From Stichopus chloronotus (lineage: Eukaryota; Echinodermata; Holothuroidea; Aspidochirotida; Stichopodidae), in NCBI GenBank assembly GCA_021234535.1, contig CM037840.1, forward strand, positions 24,027,559 through 24,091,558: a stretch of DNA of 64,000 bases. Direction: 5' to 3'. Both the position numbers and the translations under genes were made by a program. The notes under the pieces were generated by a model. It did no database searches. It saw nothing but the letters and a program-made list of their open reading frames with translations, and was not told the origin of the DNA. The stretch's first letter is position 1. Every line of letters begins with the position of its first letter. Positions 38,201 through 47,239 of the stretch are shown here, piece by piece.

Positions 38201-40367
38201 CTTTTTTGGATCCAAATTCTGTATACAGTATTGAAATTTGCTTGAGTTTGACATAGCCCAAATATGCAGTACACACCATCACTCTTTTTCTGTACCAAAA
38301 GCGTGATGCGTTGCTTCAGTATTGGTCACATGTTGACCTCATTCTTCTTCCTTTCTCTTGACGTACCAAGGTCTACACGTGTCTTCTGCATTGGTCACAT
38401 GATCAAATTTTCCTCACTATCTTTTGATGTACAAAATATGTGTGCTGCTTCAGTATCGGTCACATGAAATTGTCCTCTTAGCGTTTCTCTGGAATGCACT
38501 GATCATTTAAGAATGGATTGTTAATGACGGCTTGGTGAGTCTACGCAGCACTGTAAACTAAATTTTTTCGAACTTTGTCTTTCTTGCTACTGCTATTGCT
38601 CGACCAAACTTTAATTATATTATTCAAACAAAAAAGTGTCTCTTTAAAGTTGAATATTTGTTCAAGGTTAAAAATTAGTGTATTGTAACAAATAGAGTAG
38701 GGTCAAATATTGCACATTTCACATTGTTTTAATACCAAGTTCAGCATTTTCCTCTAATTTTTACCTTCAGATATTTATTTTTTCCTCTTTTCCCTAGCAA
38801 TGCATATTCATAGGCAGATATGCCAGTTGCAAGGGCCCTCAGTTATATATTAGTACCTAATCTCAGATGAAATACTTGATAGAATGGTGTCTCAAAAGGA
38901 GGTGCCTTATCATACATGTAGATTTCCCACATTTGAGTTCAGGCAGGAACCTATCACATTTAGATTGCTCTGGGTCAAGTCAGTCTGAATGGCTCAAACT
39001 AGGAGAAACTTGTGGACACAATACTTCGATGAGTCTTGCATGTATATATTGCACAGCATTATCAGGGTTGTGCCTGCGGTGGGCCACTCCGCCCGGAACT
39101 GGTAATTTCCTCACTACATTCGCGATCAGTTAACATGTTACCAGCTTGCACTTTGTTGTAACTTTGACGGGAGTGTTAATACATAGACTGTTCAGGGACA
39201 CTGCTCCCTAGACCTCCTATAGGGGTTGGGTCTTTGCCTGGACCCCACCATGGGCTCTGGTGCAAACCTACGGACCATACTAGGAGTGGCTGGTTCCCTT
39301 GCATGGAGCTTGGCACTAAGTTTTGTCTAGCTACAACCATGCTGCAGATGTATAGTAACTACATCACTGATTTCAAGAAGCTGGTTGCTAATTAATGGTA
39401 AACATAGATCTATGGTCATTAGGGGCCAACAGGGGTTCAAAACATGGAAGAGTAAACTCCCCCCCCCCCCCTTCTCAGGAGGGAAACTGTAGCCCAGACT
39501 TTAAGGAAAGTTAACACTAATACATACGTACATCACTACTTTGGCGTGCCATAAGAGCTCTAGTTTTCAATAGCCTAGAGCTCACTTACCAGTAACAAGG
39601 GAAGTCTGTCGACCCCCAAATGCATCCACTACGTATGGTAAACCAACAACAAACATCAGTGAGGTGCCAATACCCATCATACCAGACCCAAAGATGACAA
39701 AGAATTCTGTGCCCTGCGACTTGGGTGGAGGAGGTCTCGAGACAAGTGGCTCATCGGGTATAACTTCCCCACACATCTCATACTCATCAACTGCCAGGTG
39801 TTTGGGCTCCGCAAAATACTGATGATTCCTGGAGAACCAAAAATAGGGACCTGCACACATGAAGCACCCCACAGCAAGCCCGGATGTGGACAGGGCCAAT
39901 GTCTTGGGCCGGTCCATGTGATGCCTGACGAGCACACCAGGGAACAGCCCAATGACGATGCCGAGGTCAAACATGATGTCTGTAAATACGACTTCGGAAT
40001 CCTTAAGGTTCATAGTGTGTTGTATAAGCAGGAGGACCCCATTGAGGTAGCCCCGAGCAGCTGCATTGGCGACAAAAATAATGAGTGCTATGGTTACTAA
40101 GATGCCCTCAGCACCAGTGAGTTTCTTGGTTAAAGTTTTCTGGATGTGCCTCTTCCGAACAATTGTGACCCGTTCAGGAGGGGTCCTGAGGATAGGGTCA
40201 TCTGCCAGTGTAGATGAATTGGGCAAAGTTTGACGTGGCGTCCCAGACATACCACTGGCATTGCTGTCAGGCAATGACACCCTTTCAAATGCATCACTAG
40301 ATGCGTTTAAACGGTCAGTAGACCCTGCCAGGTTCTCACTGGAATCTGTCAGTTTAACATATGCCAT
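28912..40367 (-). CDS. SLCO: Organic anion transporting polypeptide (OATP/SLCO family), complete, 8 coding exons
   Basis: Coding exons on the minus strand are 40367-39590, 36417-36121, 35605-35444, 34310-34130, 33029-32891, 32051-31891, 30447-30383 and 29237-28912. They join in frame (phases 1,1,1,2,0,2,1) to 703 codons, 702 residues, normal for OATPs. Layout: cytosolic Ser/Thr/Pro-rich tail (1-84), first TM block (about 88-245), the TM6 motif (WWLGFL), second TM block, a Kazal-like Cys domain in the large extracellular loop (473-519), final TMs and an acidic cytosolic tail. OATPs carry bulky amphipathic anions (bile salts, steroid and eicosanoid conjugates) across plasma membranes. The start is the ATG at 40367, with a decent Kozak context (AAGATGG) and an in-frame TGA 11 codons upstream. 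The DxRW part of the family signature is missing. Confidence 0.93.
29238..30382 (-). other. OATP intron 7, with unexplained long frames on both strands
   Basis: The block about 29500-30200 has an open frame on the minus strand (29907-29497, 136 residues) and overlapping plus frames (29585-29887; 29731-30198, which reads open without a good ATG). The block is less AT-rich than the neighbouring introns. The plus frame has a Lys/Arg/Gln-rich central part and a terminal CSHCRYPTMSRGYYRH. I do not recognise a family. It may be a fragment of an inserted element or retrocopy. Poly-C lies at 29469-29482. Confidence 0.4.
30383..30447 (-). CDS. SLCO: OATP coding exon 7 (65 bp mini-exon)
   Basis: Acceptor TTCTCCGCAG|GG and donor GATAG|GTGAAG. 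It encodes RASTGYQRVCALAFFELMYRLI, which matches the conserved OATP stretch 'r.v....rs.AlG...l..RllG' between TM10 and TM11. Being only 65 bases it is easily missed by gene finders; without it the frame would break. Confidence 0.9.
30753..30815. repeat. Perfect 15 bp inverted repeat with 33-base loop (OATP intron 6)
   Basis: Arms AAAAGGTAGCAGTCC (30753-30767) and GGACTGCTACCTTTT (30801-30815) are exact reverse complements. The size is compatible with a small hairpin RNA or the ends of a tiny transposon relic. No flanking target duplication was obvious. Confidence 0.8.
30816..31890 (-). other. Rest of OATP intron 6
   Basis: AT-rich intronic DNA with no further feature recognised. Confidence 0.5.
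31891..32051 (-). CDS. SLCO: OATP coding exon 6 (end of Kazal loop, TM10)
   Basis: Acceptor GCCTTCCAG|C and donor TTCAG|GTCGGT, a weaker donor than the others but the only one giving a continuous frame. Encodes NCTCVRHTDYAASAGTCPAKC, the last loop cysteines, then GWHMLLLALIFFLTGIQFCAAVYVIF, a TM segment. Ends in phase 2. Confidence 0.9.
32052..32890 (-). other. OATP intron 5
   Basis: 839 bases between exons 5 and 6. Short open frames on both strands have no family resemblance. Confidence 0.6.
32891..33029 (-). CDS. SLCO: OATP coding exon 5 (extracellular Kazal-like domain)
   Basis: Acceptor CTCGTAG|G and donor TTG|GTAAGG. It encodes a cysteine-rich segment CSDTCQCDDELWSPVCG, then ADKVTYLSPCQAGCSVN. 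This is the Kazal-type pattern of the large extracellular loop between TM9 and TM10 in OATPs (C.C....W.PVCG.d..tY.SPC.AGC). In studied OATPs all cysteines of this loop are disulphide-bonded and needed for surface expression. Ends in phase 0. Confidence 0.95.
33818..34009. repeat. Perfect 16-copy 12 bp tandem array (GGTTGCTTATTA)n in OATP intron 4
   Basis: 192 bases consist of exactly 16 copies of the 12-mer without a mismatch. The array sits in the intron between the Kazal exon and exon 4. The unit length is a multiple of three and stop-free in several frames, so the DNA reads as long Leu/Ile/Arg or Asn/Ser/Leu repeats on both strands. These are repeat artefacts. Confidence 0.98.
34130..34310 (-). 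CDS. SLCO: OATP coding exon 4 (TM8-TM9)
   Basis: Acceptor CCGTTTAG|CG and donor GATGG|GTAAGA, phase 1 to phase 2. Two hydrophobic stretches (MLPIIVGILLCAFYLQ and CRLIVILNIICLGMCAALFM) are joined by a short basic loop (YKMEGRK). FKCKEPKIVPDG then leads into the extracellular loop. The family has GxxxGG/lGG in the first of these helices, which is weakly kept as VG. Confidence 0.9.
34311..35443 (-). other. OATP intron 3
   Basis: 1.1 kb of intronic DNA, no recognised element. A phrase 'catgggaaccagccact' near 35191-35207 reappears in inverted form near 39284-39302 in intron 1, suggesting a shared old repeat. Confidence 0.45.
35444..35605 (-). CDS. SLCO: OATP coding exon 3 (TM7-TM8 region)
   Basis: Acceptor ATTACAG|AC and donor TTTG|GTGAGT. 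It reads KKCIPFLMKHINIVFLSLGL, then CLEGAILTGYLFFQPQFMSV and VTGQDVSAAEISFG. This matches the family pattern of a cytosolic Pro-Phe-Leu helix, a TM with glutamate (LE.a...GY..F.PK) and an 'S-A-(A/S)-x-A/I' turn. Phase 1 to phase 1. Confidence 0.93.
35765..36000. repeat. ~20/40 bp tandem repeat (ACATATGGGATCACA type) in OATP intron 2
   Basis: About eleven units of (A)ACATATGGGATCACA(T/C)(G/A)(C/T)TCTAA alternate with ACATAtAGGATCACACACTCAAA. The two unit types alternate, giving a ~40 bp higher-order period. CATATG recurs as an internal palindrome. Purely intronic. Confidence 0.9.
36121..36417 (-). CDS. SLCO: OATP coding exon 2 (OATP signature, central cytosolic loop)
   Basis: Acceptor CTTCAG|GC and donor GAGAA|GTGAGT, 297 bases. 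Encodes a TM segment (LLTSAAAGVWFGKLCGFL), then SRWWLGFLLFGLFSLLFSLLL, which keeps the WWxGFL half of the OATP signature. A highly acidic cytosolic loop follows (DEYPPDKEDENAQ), ending in DEERRR. This is the large intracellular loop between TM6 and TM7. Confidence 0.93.
36660..36920. repeat. Degenerate repeat (CCCATTACCTACTCTACTGATCC type) in OATP intron 1
   Basis: Recurring phrases 'tgatcccaatgcccatt' and 'cctactctactga' at about 30-35 bp spacing, with strong drift between copies. Confidence 0.65.
36925..37119 (+). mobile_element. MITE family 2, copy D (mariner-like, TA duplication) in OATP intron 1
   Basis: 195 bp element with perfect inverted ends. CAATCTTGGACAAAAT at 36925 and its reverse complement ending at 37119 are flanked by TA on each side (36923-36924, 37120-37121). 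Ends and TA duplication are of the Tc1/mariner/pogo type. There is no transposase. An inverted copy is at 40893-41095. Confidence 0.85.
37150..37620. repeat. Degenerate ACTGAACTG-rich low-complexity block in OATP intron 1
   Basis: Dozens of scattered ACTGAAC / GAACTGAA / TGTAACTG words without a fixed period, consistent with an old short-unit array. Confidence 0.45.
37621..39589 (-). other. Remainder of OATP intron 1
   Basis: Apart from the repeat at 38295-38470 and a poly-C tract at 39459-39471, nothing coding was recognised. Confidence 0.5.
38295..38470. repeat. ~70 bp repeat, about 2.5 copies, in OATP intron 1
   Basis: 'TTCAGTATTGGTCACATG', 'TCTGCATTGGTCACATGA' and 'TTCAGTATCGGTCACATGA' recur at 38316, 38385 and 38449, each followed by a C/T-rich stretch and 'cttttgatgtac' or 'tcttgacgtac'. 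Confidence 0.7.
39590..40367 (-). CDS. SLCO: OATP coding exon 1 (N-terminal tail, TM1 to about TM5)
   Basis: 259 codons plus one base. Residues 1-84 are a Ser/Thr/Pro-rich cytosolic tail. TM1 is around EGILVTIALIIFVANAA, followed by GYLNGVLLLIQHTMNLKDSE, the OATP 'GYvNsvistier' region. Then come a hydrophobic TM2, an intracellular HMDRPK turn (the family's HRPR-like position), PYFWFSRN, and FFVIFGSGMMGIGTSLMFV before PYVVDAF. Between about 180 and 218 is a Pro-rich extracellular loop with one Cys. The exon ends ACTG|GTAAGTGAG, phase 1. The frame's first 'TTG' four codons upstream is not a start. Confidence 0.93.
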
Positions 40368-40514
40368 CTTTTCATCCAAGCTTTCTGTTTCTGTTCACAT
40401 ACTCCAGATTTTCAACTCTGGTCACGCAGCTTGGGGAAACAGTGGTAGTGCAGTGGTCACTTGCCGACGTCTTAACTTAGGAGGTGGTGAAGAGATGAGG
40501 GAAGCCACTCATGT
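40368..40514 (-). promoter_or_regulatory. Presumed OATP 5' leader segment in the first coding exon, with a short upstream ORF
   Basis: A splice-acceptor-like TTGCTTCAG ends at 40515, so the coding exon probably begins at 40514 and a non-coding first exon lies further right. The leader then contains an 11-codon upstream ORF (MSGFPHLFTTS, 40512-40477). The acceptor was identified by eye only. Confidence 0.4.
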
Positions 40515-40892
40515 CTGAAGCAAACAAGAAAAGTATTTTCGACTTTGATTACTGCATATACACTGATCAAAGGCTTGATTAATATGAAATTTCACTTTTT
40601 ATTACAGAAAAAAAAATTGTTCTACATGAAATGCATACCATTGCATACTATAGATTGATATTTTAAGCCTTTCAAACTATGGATATATACAACTGTAGAG
40701 AAAGTGACATCATTCCACAACTGCTGGGAGTTAGAACTATACCCTAGAATGAGACTGTTAGTACGGCACAGAGAAATGGCCCATTGACCAACAGGCCCAC
40801 AAAGGCCCACATAGTGAGTATTTAGAAGTGTGCATTCCTGAAATTTGACGCATTTTACTGGTTTTCGTGCATGCATCTGGCCTGTCAAAATT

Positions 40893-41095
40893 CTCAGTCT
40901 TGGACAAAATTGTTGGGACACTTTGCTTCATGTTGCAAATTATAATACTAAATTTTAGTTGAGAGGATAACAGGAATCCTGTGCCCCTTTCCAATGTTGA
41001 GCTATAGGAGTGAATGTGCACTGTGAACAGTAATCCTATAGCCAACGCTGAAAGGGGGAGCGGGGTGTCCCAAGGTATTTTGTCCAAGAATGGTA
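40893..41095 (-). mobile_element. MITE family 2, copy E (inverted relative to copy D)
   Basis: Begins CAGTCTTGGACAAAAT and ends TATTTTGTCCAAGAATGGTA. The interior is the reverse complement of 36925-37119 with moderate divergence; for example 'caaggtattttgtccaag' pairs with copy D's 'cttggacaaaataccttg'. One end is mutated and the TA duplication is not intact. It lies about 530 bp upstream of the transporter start codon. Confidence 0.8.
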
Positions 41096-44000
41096 GGTGC
41101 AACTGTGCTACAGCACTGTCAGTAGGTAGCCTACTGAAGTGAATGTTTACACAGCCACCATATCGGGCTAAAAGTAAAACAGCAAGTAAACAAGTTAAAG
41201 AACACATCGTTGAAAGAAGCTTGGGGCGGCTTTACGAAAAGTTATTGAGCTAAATTCACTTTTTTTTACTGCAGACCTTTTCACTTTAAACTAAACTTAG
41301 GCCTAAGTCTGGCAACTGTCATACTTGGACAAATCGCGGAACAGATCTTACGTGCACGATACATCGTCGAATTGATGACTCGATCCACTAACGGAGTAAA
41401 CAGGTAAGTTTTTGCAAACAGCGATAACATCGGTACTAAAGTAAAGAATTCTTAAGTTGAGTTAGAAGTCAAAAAAAGCGTACAATCAGTCGAATTTCAC
41501 TGTTCGATGTAGCAACAAGATGTTTACCTAATTAATCCTTCGCTCAAACATATCAATGGCTGACCGAGTCCGAACCAGGGGCTTTGATTTTCAACATTCC
41601 GAGTTCAGCGATCACTATCTGATCCTTCCCGGCAGGATAATGTACAACAGGTAGGAACGATAGTAAGGTTAATACACAGTTAATACCGTACCCGTGTAAC
41701 TTTTTTGTTATCGTCAGACGTCACCTGCGTAATTTTCTCTACCACAACAGCTCCCTCGAAATTCACAATACGATAACGTTTTAGAGTCTAATCTGGGAAT
41801 GCGCTTCCGCATGACAGCATTATCACCAAACAGTAAATGCACAGCCTGTCCTTCCAAAATACAGCACCGTTGTGGTAGAATGAACGCAAATGGGAGCCCG
41901 AACTTTGAACCGCTCAATAGCTATGATTGATGGTTCTGCCCTTTGTGCAAAGTCAGAACATGGAGTTCTGAATGGAAGCTTTCACGTACACTATGACTGT
42001 ATACGCAACCACTCTACGACAAAATATGACTCATTAGCCTAGTTCTGTCATAAAAATAGATAAATAAAAAATAAACAAACAAAAAAACAAAGTAACAGCC
42101 ATAAAAGAGTTCAGTGGGTCTTTGTCACCAGGGATCATGAAAGAACAGAAGGAACGCCCCTGGCCCAACTTCAGTTCACCCAGCCCTACATAATCAGGGG
42201 AGCTTTCATCAAAAGATATTTAAGTGCAAAAAGTAATGTCGATACTTTCCCGGCAGGATGATCTCAGTTACTTGTTTTAAGAAACATCTGAGATTATTAA
42301 ATTAAAGATAATAGTTGGTAGTCAGTTGAAACTGACTTATCCCTTATTGCATCGTGGAATTTGTAGTGAAGTGGCTATTCGAATCAGTCTCAGCTGTATG
42401 GTCAATTAAATATCGCAAAGTTAATTGCTATCATGAACCTCAAAAATGCGTTACCTTATAATTTGTGTGTGTGTGTGTGTGTGCATGGTGCATCTTTGAG
42501 GTTCTCATTTTATTTAGTATTCGGGGTTGTGTTAAGTTGAATATTTGGCTATGGATTTTTTCTGTAGGGTACTATGGGCATATTCGATCCTCAGTACTTT
42601 TGGGCGTTAATGATTTATGAGACTGATTATTATGGGCAAAACTGTGTTTTTACCCCAAATTTACGCAATTTAGAGGATTAATAGGCTACTTGTAGTCAAA
42701 ATATCTTTACACTTCAAAAAGCCTTTCTGGGAGCCGAGTATCATGATAGCTATAGCAGGGGAGAGAAAAATCGGTTTTGGTCAGTTTTGTCGTTAAACCA
42801 CGTGGATGTGGGTATGACGTGCGCCGTTTGGGGGACATTTCCCAAATTATGACGTCACAAAATTTTGAAATGGTAAAAAATCATGCATTTAGAACAAGAA
42901 CGGCATTTCATGGGTTGTTTATACCCAGACATATCATTTTGAAGAATAACCGATTAATCTGATTTAATAGGAACCGAATTTGGGTAAAGAACAAATGATA
43001 TATCGTTGTGTGTACAAACGTTTTTGATATATGCTATGTAATCTGCGGAACCGTTGATGAAATAAATAACTAACTACCGAACACCTCTCGTTTAGCAGTG
43101 AAAACTCATATGCTAATATTTTTTTTGTATTTTTTATGCTCATATTTTCAGTACGCTACGTAATCGAAAGTAGATATTCTTAATTTTGCTTATCTTTGCT
43201 GGGAGGATTCTAGTACTCAAAATACCATAAACCTTACAATAATCAATGGTATCAACTGCTTCTACCACGGAGCACCACAATCAGTCACCGAACTAACAAC
43301 ACGGTCTTCGGCTTTGTACAGCTTATCTATCGTTACACATGTTAATAGGGAAACCATACGCATGGGCGTCAATTCGTGGGGGGGGGGGGGCACACATTTC
43401 ATGAAAGAAAAATGTTTTTCTCACAGTTTTAAGGTGTGTGTGTGTGTGGGGGGGGGGGACATTGTCCCAAATTTGATGAGCCAGAGTTTTGGTGAGTGAC
43501 TGATGTAACCGCTGGGCTGATAAATGCGCTCATAAGGAAACGCTGTGTGACAAATTTCTACACATCTCAAGTGAAAACATTTTTTCCGGCACTTTTTTTC
43601 TTCGCCGTGTTATGGTAATGGACAAAAGAAGGTAATGGAGTGACTTCATTTCCTTGCCAGTCGAGATTAAATTACGTGGGATTTATCCGTTGATTATGCA
43701 CTTGTTGTTTCTTTCGAAGCAGCTTGAAATTAATGAAGAACGTTACCCCGTAACCTCCACCCACCACCCCCCCCCCCTTACTTTACATGGGAAACGGTAA
43801 CTTTTCCGAAATGGCAATTACCAAGTTCACAATTGCAAGTTAATTTGTATGGTTAAGTCTTATTTACTGTGACTGATTTTATAATTGCTCTCTTGTACGT
43901 TTAATTTCCTCCAAGTTAATTCCTAAAGCATTATGTTACGGAAAAGAATTCCTGGCCAAGGCGAAATTTGGTCAAAAAACCCCTTTTTGTCCGGTGAAGG

Positions 44001-47000
44001 CCCCGGAAGCTCTGAGGTTTTAGCATATCTCTGGGTGGAAAATTAAGTCCCAAGAGAGGTATATTATTTATTTTTAAATTATTTATTTTTTCGGTTGATC
44101 GTACTCCAAGGTTCCCAACTTTTTTCTTTGGGAGTACCATTTCACAGTTACGCTATGCCACCGAGTACACACACATACACACACACATAGGCTACACACA
44201 CTTCCATTCCAGTCACTTTATTCTATAAAAATGTGCAGTACTTACCAGTAGTAATAAAAAGTGAGGCCTACTATAAACACATTTATTATGATGCAGCCAG
44301 CGACATACCTATATTTAGGAAAACAACGACATTCCTATATTTAGGAAAACAACCACCTACCCGCCCTTCTATTATGCTGGACGGTAAACATTCCAGAGAA
44401 AATTGGTCTGACCAGGCTGGCCTACTGTTGAAGTGACTATGGGCATGATATGAAAACTGGCAGCCTGTGTAACATAAATTAGGCATTTATCAATCATGGT
44501 TCCCCGGAAACTGTTCTCATTCAGTCCAATGCCAATGCATAGTTTTGTGATTAAATTAATTTTGGATGAGAACAAGATCTGATTGGGAAGGGTGAGAGCA
44601 ACTGGGGGGGGGGGGGAACTAGGGGGGCAAGAAAACAATCTAGAGGGGCAAAATTCCCCCTCATGCCCCCCCCCCCCCCCCCGTAGCGCCGCCACTGCTC
44701 ATGGTGGACAAAAAGATTATAGCAGCTCCCACCACATCAATACACCAATAAAAAAAAATCGAATTACCAGAAGAGGGAGAAGTGAGGTAAAAATTCTGTT
44801 AGTGGTCTTCTATTTGAATAAATTGTCGATATAAACTCATCCCCCCCCCCAAAAAAAAAAGGCAAAAGTAAAAACTCAGAGCAACGACAGTCAGAAAGTC
44901 TACTATCGTTCAAAAGAACTGTTTAATTAACCTTCCAGAAAATAGCAATGGCATAAATATTCTAGATAAGAGCAATCCGAATTATTACCATTTTCAATAG
45001 AAAGATAATGTTTTCCTCATTTATTGAAAAATTGCAAACATGAGAACCCTATGTCAAGACTGGGTACATGAAGAACAGGACACCCGAGAAGTACCTTTTC
45101 CGACCATCTGGGGTATAAGGCCCGAAATTCCCTGGTATACGATCAGCGCCAACTGATGGGGCGCTCCTCTTATATCTGACCACATAGCACACAAAAGGCT
45201 TTTGTCATCAGGCCAGGTCCCCACCCCCTGCTGAAAACCCTGGACAGGTGCTGCATATGTCATATTGATGACATATAGGCAAAACATGTCCCCAATCATT
45301 AGACCCTGGAGGTGCTATGGTAATTTCTGTTTACATTCTATTCATGTTCCAACGAAAGTTTTTTTTTTTTTTTTTGCGAAATTCGCAAAGGGATTTGAAC
45401 TATATATACTCTGAGATATTTCGCTGGAAATTCCTATATATGTATTATCACTTTTCATAGATTGTTTTGCAAATTGTAGATATGATATCCCTCTTTTAAT
45501 GCTGGGTACACTCGGGAAATTGAATAAGATTGAATAAGATGTCATGCAACAGTATTTTTAAAGATGGGGAAGCACGAGAAGAGTGATGGTTGGTTAGCTA
45601 GATCTGTGAGAGGGTTGCAAGGGAAGAGTTGTCCCCACCCCCAAACTTAGATGCAATCAAGTGCAATACTTGGCTTCTTTTAAAGTCATAAAATGTGATA
45701 GATTGAGATATGGAAAGTTCCAACTGGTATGTCAGACTATGTCTATGTATGTCTGACTATCCTCACTCCTAGAGTGAAGTATGAGAAGCTCATATGAAAT
45801 TTCAAATTTCATGAAAAATTGTTCCAATTACCAGGTACGGTAACCTCACAATCTGGTACATTATTTGGCATCTTTTAAATAAACGTGATAAAATGTGCTA
45901 GATTGAAATTTGGAAAATTCTGAATGGCCCTTTTAGATTTTCCGACTATCGTGGCTCTGAATTTTGTTTTGCTGATGGGGGGGGGGGGGGGAACCCTTCC
46001 CCGGTCGCGACGCTTCTGAGTGTATATCGTCAATACATTCAAACACAAGTCCACAAACAGAATTTTTACCTAAATCCTCTGTTTTTCTGGTAATTTGAAA
46101 TTGTGTTGCAGCATTTATGGGGAAGGAACGTGCGTCATTCCTTTACCTCCTTTTGTCCAATGACATAACACGGCAAAGAAACCACTGCGCGCGAAGCGCG
46201 TGGACGTTGGCGTTTGAGATGTGTAGATGAGTCTAACCTTGGTACATGAACACCTAAACTGCATGGTCACCCAGCCAGCGATTACATCAGTCACTCACCA
46301 AAACTGTTGACGATACTGTACTTGTTACAATGTCCTTTACTACCATTCGAAAAGTGAGCCAAAACATTTCTCTTCACGAAATGTGGGGGGGGGGGGGGGG
46401 GGGGAGCGTGGCGGCGGACTGTCACATGATCAACTGGTTGTAGTGTGTCAGCTAGATGCCTGTGGCAATCTGTTGTAACTCGTAAGAGTTCTGTTTCATT
46501 GCATAACATTGGAGAATAGTTGTCTTTGTTTTGTGTAGGTCCTGTGCTATGTAGCAAGCATTCTGAATTACGTAACAGTAAAACAAGTACTTTGAATAAT
46601 ATGTAATGAATTGATGGTAAGTAAGTAATGTGTCCATTTTATCAGTGCGACTCGTATTTTTGTGGTCAGGCATTCTGAGGGCTGACGCCCAGTCTTGTAC
46701 ATGTAGTTGGGGGTTACTTCCAAAGTTTATTCCCTCGTTAGTGGAGGTTCAACCTTACCTCGTCAGGTTGTGGAAGGTTAGTTTAGTAGAAAAAAAAGGA
46801 TCAGGAGGGACATTTATTCACCCCTTGTTTTCGAAGTTAAGTCAACTTCAGGTGTAGCTGAGGGCAGTTCCCTCACAGTGATATTACCAGTATTGTATAA
46901 CATTGCCAAGTATCGTTGCGATTGGAGCCGGTTATCTTTCCTACAAGATTTCCGTAAGTTATTGTTCTGTTTATTCCAAGTGCATAAGGTCAATTCAACT

Positions 47001-47239
47001 CATCAGTTGAATGTGTTTATAGTTATGTTGCGAAGATATTGTTAAGGTGTCAAGTAAAGAAGCAATTTTTGGTTTCGATGAAAAGAGAAACATATGCGGT
47101 CATGATTGCGTGCGTGTGTGTGTGTATGCGTGTGTGTGCGTGCGTGTGTGCGTCTGTGCGTGAGTGTTTGTGACGCCCAGTTCGTTACACTGGTACTTGG
47201 TATAGATATGTGCCATATTGAGTGGAAGAACCCCATTGT
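41096..47239. other. Intergenic between OATP 5' side and the 142 bp array
   Basis: No gene was recognised. Present are a GT microsatellite (about 42464-42483), a direct duplication of ACATTCCTATATTTAGGAAAACAAC-like text (44306-44352), CA/GT runs (44167-44190, 47106-47165) and many G/C tracts. A transposon-like segment is listed at 43360-43480. The upstream promoter or non-coding exon of the transporter should lie in 41200-42000 but could not be fixed. Confidence 0.5.
43360..43480 (+). mobile_element. Dispersed repeat fragment starting at a GGGCGTCAATTC-Gn junction
   Basis: The phrase CATGGGCGTCAATTCGTGGGG, then CACACATTTCATGAAA and GGGGACATTGTCCC, resembles the reverse complement of 49340-49400 (GGGCGTCAATCCTGGGGGA, GGGACATGTC). 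Two such related segments suggest a dispersed element. Neither copy has clear ends. Confidence 0.4.

Noticed and set aside
39677..40100. Open frames of about 100 residues overlapping transporter exon 1 in other frames
   Set aside because: Shadows of the OATP coding exon, which has clear homology and splice sites.
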